DNA from: Hespellia stercorisuis DSM 15480
GTDB taxonomy: Bacteria; Bacillota; Clostridia; Lachnospirales; Lachnospiraceae
Length of the DNA stretch: 34,925 nt
Reading direction: 5' to 3'
Assembly: GCF_900142165.1 (NCBI RefSeq)
Contig: NZ_FQZY01000025.1
Location: forward strand, 29,550 to 64,474
Every line of letters begins with the position of its first letter. The stretch's first letter is position 1. A model generated the notes under the pieces. That model did not search any database. It was not told the DNA's origin and saw only the letters and a program-made list of their open reading frames with translations. This document shows, one piece after another, positions 32,324 to 34,925 of the stretch. Position numbers and translations under genes: made by a program.

Positions 32324-32929
32324 TTATTTGACAGTATGGCGAATATCCTCAATATCCTTCTGACTCAGACCAGTATATTTTTGAATCTGCTCCTCATCCA
32401 TCCCGTCCCGCAGCATTTTTTCTGCTGTCTCACGTTTGCCTTCAATCTTTCCTTCGCGTTTCCCCGCGATCCGTCCAAACCGTTCTGCCGATGCCATGGT
32501 ATGTTCATACATTTCCCGTGCTTCGCACTGCAGCTGGATCTTTTCATCTTCTGTTAACTCTTTCAGGGTCAGAACAGCCTCCTGGATTCCTTCAGATTTT
32601 TCACTCAGCATCTGCATCTCCTCCCATGTTTTGGCGATAAAGAGTTTGGCCCAATAATAAAGTTCTGGCTTCTCTTTCTGCAATTGACCGGTTTCTATCT
32701 GTGTTAAGTCTAACACACGGATGGAGAACTTGTCACTATAAACTTGGTGGGTTTTGGTGTTTGACAGGAGGTATTCGGCGTATGGATCCGCAGTGTCTGG
32801 AAAAAGAGAAAAATTAAGGATTCCGATATGTATGCAGGGAAGAATGTCGGCATAGGAACCGCCTCTGGGGAGGTTGCAGTAGGTTCTCGAAAATTTGATT
32901 TTAGATGTGTTGATTAGATTTTTAGACAT
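32324..32929 (-). CDS. Rpn/PDDEXK-family transposase-nuclease, catalytic core missing
   Basis: The 201-residue product matches only the back half of Rpn-type (PD-(D/E)XK) proteins: ILPCIHIGILNFSLF, THQVYSDKFSIRVLDL, LYYWAKLFIAKTWEEMQML, and a charged C-terminal tail, GRIAGKREGKIEGKRETAEK. The first hundred or so residues with the nuclease Asp and ExQ are absent. It still has an excellent AAGGAGAA ribosome site and ATG at 32929, so an internal deletion after the natural start is more likely than a random fragment. It should be nuclease-dead. Confidence 0.65.
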   Translation of the reverse strand: MSKNLINTSKIKFSRTYCNLPRGGSYADILPCIHIGILNFSLFPDTADPYAEYLLSNTKTHQVYSDKFSIRVLDLTQIETGQLQKEKPELYYWAKLFIAKTWEEMQMLSEKSEGIQEAVLTLKELTEDEKIQLQCEAREMYEHTMASAERFGRIAGKREGKIEGKRETAEKMLRDGMDEEQIQKYTGLSQKDIEDIRHTVK

Positions 32930-33129
32930 GGTATTCTCCTTATGTGATTTTATTCAGACTTTTTAGAAATACTGTAGCTCGATGATTTTTGTGTTTTTTT
33001 ACTCAATTTATATGATTTTTTTAAGAACCGCGAGGGATCTGGACAATCATAGGCATCACTTCTTTCATATAGGATTGTTATTCGGTAAATGAAAAAGCAC
33101 CAAACCTTCACTGGGTCTGATGCCTTCAC
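32930..33129. other. AT-rich gap without a gene
   Basis: No frame or RNA gene is recognised. It contains T-runs and the upstream ribosome site of the Rpn remnant only. Confidence 0.4.
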
Positions 33130-33441
33130 TTATAATTTTTCTTTGTAATTTTCCAATTGGTGAAATATTCCAAGCACATAAACGATGTCATCATCAACAC
33201 GAAATATTAAAATATAATCCATATCCTTCACTACAGCTTCTTTATATCCCTTACTCTTTAGAAAGGAATCTCTGCAATCCGCAAACTGAAATGGATTTTC
33301 TTCCATTCGGTCATACAACTGTTCAACCCCCTCTAACAAATGTTTTGCTGCTGGTTCATTTTTAAGCTTAAAAAGAATATAATTCACCAATTGGTCTAGC
33401 AGTTCCTCAGCTCTATCGGTAATAATGAGTTTATAAACCAT
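33130..33441 (-). CDS. RelE/ParE-type toxin
   Basis: The 103-residue basic protein has the RelE/ParE fold pattern: YKLIITDRAEELLDQLVNYI, then RMEENPFQFADCRDSFLKSK and YKEAVVKDMDYILIFRVDDD. It is a type II toxin, either an mRNA interferase (RelE) or a gyrase poison (ParE); the sequence does not decide. Its start overlaps the antitoxin gene by 11 bases, the usual coupled arrangement with antitoxin first. Confidence 0.85.
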   Translation of the reverse strand: MVYKLIITDRAEELLDQLVNYILFKLKNEPAAKHLLEGVEQLYDRMEENPFQFADCRDSFLKSKGYKEAVVKDMDYILIFRVDDDIVYVLGIFHQLENYKEKL

Positions 33442-33691
33442 ATTTTGCCCTCATAAAACTTAACGAACTTCTTGCGTCTTTTGTTCTTCCTTCTGTAATC
33501 TGCTTTTCTGATATTTCCAGTTCTCTATAAACATTAAATCTATGAATGGTGTTTTCATAATTTTCCATGCTCATAATAACCATGTCACCATATCCATTCT
33601 TTGTAATATAGATTGGCTCTTCTGCTCTATGGCACATCTCCGATATTTCAGAAGTATTTTTCAAATCTTTAATTGGAATAATCTGTGGCAT
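33431..33691 (-). CDS. Phd/YefM-type antitoxin
   Basis: The 86-residue protein begins MPQIIPIKDLKNTSEISEMC, followed by EEPIYITKNGYGDMVIMSME, the Phd/YefM DNA-binding N-terminal domain. The C-terminal half (RELEISEKQITEGRTKDARS) would wrap the toxin. AAGGAGG precedes the ATG. It is expected to repress its own promoter through the palindrome at 33711-33728. Confidence 0.87.
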   Translation of the reverse strand: MPQIIPIKDLKNTSEISEMCHRAEEPIYITKNGYGDMVIMSMENYENTIHRFNVYRELEISEKQITEGRTKDARSSLSFMRAKYGL

Positions 33692-33710
33692 AATATGTAC
33701 CTCCTTAATT

Positions 33711-33747
33711 ATGGTTTAATTATACCATTATTATGCCATTTTTTCAA
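33711..33747 (-). promoter_or_regulatory. Toxin-antitoxin promoter with operator
   Basis: On the minus strand TTGAAA (33742-33747), 17 bases, TATAAT (33719-33724). An 18-bp near-palindrome with ATGGT and ACCAT ends (33711-33728) covers the -10 box and is the likely YefM operator. Confidence 0.7.
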
Positions 33748-33792
33748 TTGGATATTCTGTCTGTTTTCTGGAAATTTTATTTATATTAACTG

Positions 33793-34072
33793 ATGTTTGA
33801 TAAAGACTAACAATCCCTGTCATTGAATTAGGACTCACCATCCCGGGCAGCTGCCTCGCCCACGTCTCAGATACGCTTTCACCTTCTCTGCTTGTGTCAA
33901 GATAGGACTAAAAAAAAATCATCTTTTTTTCTGAACTGATTTACCTCACCAGGATACACGATTGCGATGAGCATGCATTCTGGTCGGTTAAATCTACTTA
34001 TAAAATATATGAAAAGATGGCTGTCCATTATGTTATTGGGCAACCACCTCTTTTTTATTTTATGCAATTACA
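33793..34072. other. Non-coding gap upstream of the TA operon
   Basis: No gene recognised. A GC-richer patch (33841-33880) next to an A9/T7 stretch suggests mixed origin, perhaps old insertion debris. Confidence 0.35.
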
Positions 34073-34631
34073 TCATTTCAAAAGCTCTACAATATCATAT
34101 GGAAGATCATCTAAAAGGTCCTTTGCACCATATCTTACTGATGCACAATGATCAAGTATTTCATATGCTACCTTTCTTACACTCAAAATGTCACTTTCTT
34201 GAACTATGTTATAAGCTAACCTAGCAAACAAATCATAATTCTCCCATCCTCCATATCCTGTTGCATTTACAAAGGTATCTTGAATATTGATTGCAATTTT
34301 TAATTGATTTTCATTATCACATTTACATATTACTTCTGAAATCATATTCCAGTTATTAGAAACAATTTGTGCAGACAATTTATCATTCGACACCAACTTC
34401 AATAAATATGTTTCAACATTCACATTATAAATACCATTGTGTATATCGTTATTTATTTGTTCTATGTTGTCTCCCTCCAATAAGCTCTTATAAAGTCGAT
34501 CAAATGCATCTTTCAACTCTGCTATTGACTGATAGCGATCTTCTTTTGCAGATTTTGTAGCTTTTTCCACTATCAACTTAAATGCATGATTTTTTCCTAA
34601 TTCACCATCCCCCATCATATAATCAATTATC
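34073..34631 (-). pseudogene. Ser/Thr protein kinase, C-terminal fragment, cut by IS66
   Basis: The frame is open from the IS66 border and reads IIDYMMGDGELGKNHAFKLI, then VEKATKSAKEDRYQSIAELK. That KATxxxxxDRYQSIxEL block is the last helix of a Hanks-type kinase C-lobe. About 140 residues of helical, HEAT-like sequence follow to the stop. All ATP-binding and catalytic motifs lie in the lost part. An ATG at 34618 gives 181 residues, with no good ribosome site. Confidence 0.65.
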
Positions 34632-34925
34632 GTAACTGTTCAGAACTCCATTAGTTAAAGATGATATCGGAATTCCCTAAAAGGGCTTCTCTGATTGCTG
34701 TAAAAGCATTTATTCCATGCTTATGAGCAGTCCCAATATAGCTCATGATTGTAAGATATTCCTGTGCGCCTTCCTCACTGCGAAAACATCCTGAGACCTT
34801 GGTTTTAACCTTAATCATGCGCAAATCACGTTCCGCAAGGTTATTATCAAACGGAACACAGAGATTCTTTATAAATAAGCAGACTGATGCCTTGTAATTC
34901 ACAAGTCTGTCAATTAGATTTAGTA
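34632..34925 (-). mobile_element. IS66-family element, transposase end, running off the right edge
   Basis: The element begins with GTAACTGTTCAGAAC at 34632-34646, five bases from the transposase stop. It interrupts the kinase gene. Its other end is beyond the window. The same terminal repeat in opposite orientation is at 252-266. Confidence 0.85.
34651..34925 (-). CDS. IS66 transposase (TnpC), C-terminal part
   Basis: The frame is open to the window edge. It shows VPFDNNLAERDLRMIKVKTK, with the Glu of the DDE triad in NNLAERDLR, then SGCFRSEEGAQEYLTIMSYI and TAHKHGINAFTAIREAL, all highly typical of IS66 transposases. About 90 C-terminal residues are present of roughly 500. Confidence 0.93.
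   Translation of the reverse strand, partial: LNLIDRLVNYKASVCLFIKNLCVPFDNNLAERDLRMIKVKTKVSGCFRSEEGAQEYLTIMSYIGTAHKHGINAFTAIREALLGNSDIIFN

Overview
The window looks like a chromosomal contig from a gut Firmicute of the Lachnospiraceae (Blautia/Ruminococcus-like). Supporting signs are strong AAGGAG ribosome binding sites, TTGACA/TATAAT promoters, a carbohydrate ABC transporter without its own ATPase, GH13/GH31 alpha-glucosidases, and debris of Firmicute conjugative elements. Both ends carry IS66-type terminal repeats pointing outwards (252-266 and 34632-34646), so the contig probably breaks at IS66 copies.

Region 1 (1-5.9 kb) is an AT-rich graveyard of mobile DNA. It holds stubs of a relaxase, a PcfB-like protein and a HTH-Fic protein, plus small conserved genes (DUF3267, DUF1905, DUF2200), a decayed DUF1801 gene and a 5'-truncated alpha/beta hydrolase. 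A complete IS200/IS605 element (tnpA, tnpB, hairpin ends) follows, abutting a GHKL histidine kinase fragment. Region 2 (5.9-7 kb) is a compact DUF3796 membrane protein/XRE regulator operon with a near-ideal promoter.

Region 3 (7-21.6 kb) is an alpha-glucoside locus. On the minus strand run an oligo-1,6-glucosidase-type GH13 gene, a GH31 alpha-glucosidase, a maltose-type acetyltransferase and a LacI regulator; then, behind an operator-rich promoter, a lipoprotein solute-binding protein, two permeases and a second GH13 enzyme. A GPH sugar symporter is divergent from the first GH13 gene, followed by a DUF624 protein and a second LacI regulator. Small alpha-glucosides (isomaltose/panose-like and maltose-like) probably enter by the ABC system and/or the symporter and are cleaved inside the cell by three glucosidases with complementary linkage preference.

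Region 4 (21.6-24.8 kb) is a large serine recombinase with a small upstream ORF, abutting a cell-wall amidase-SPOR gene that has lost its 5' end. Region 5 (24.9-32.1 kb) is housekeeping and metabolic: an NSS-family Na+ symporter, glmM, an FAD-dependent oxidoreductase, a Cof-type HAD phosphatase, and a tpiA-rpiB pair that resembles tetrulose-phosphate isomerases more than glycolytic TIM. Region 6 (32.3 kb to the end) holds an N-terminally truncated Rpn/PDDEXK transposase, a YefM/RelE-type toxin-antitoxin operon, and a Ser/Thr kinase C-terminal fragment cut by the right-hand IS66.

Non-coding structure is rich. Two families of intergenic palindromic repeats recur about 6.5-10 kb apart, there are several tandem repeats (including a 40-bp duplication of the tpiA 3' tail), and the sugar genes carry good LacI-type operators. 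I see no tRNA, rRNA or CRISPR array. No wholly new multi-gene system is evident. The best leads are the TnpB with a rearranged RuvC site, the dispersed palindromic elements, the recombinase/amidase junction and the tpiA-rpiB pair.
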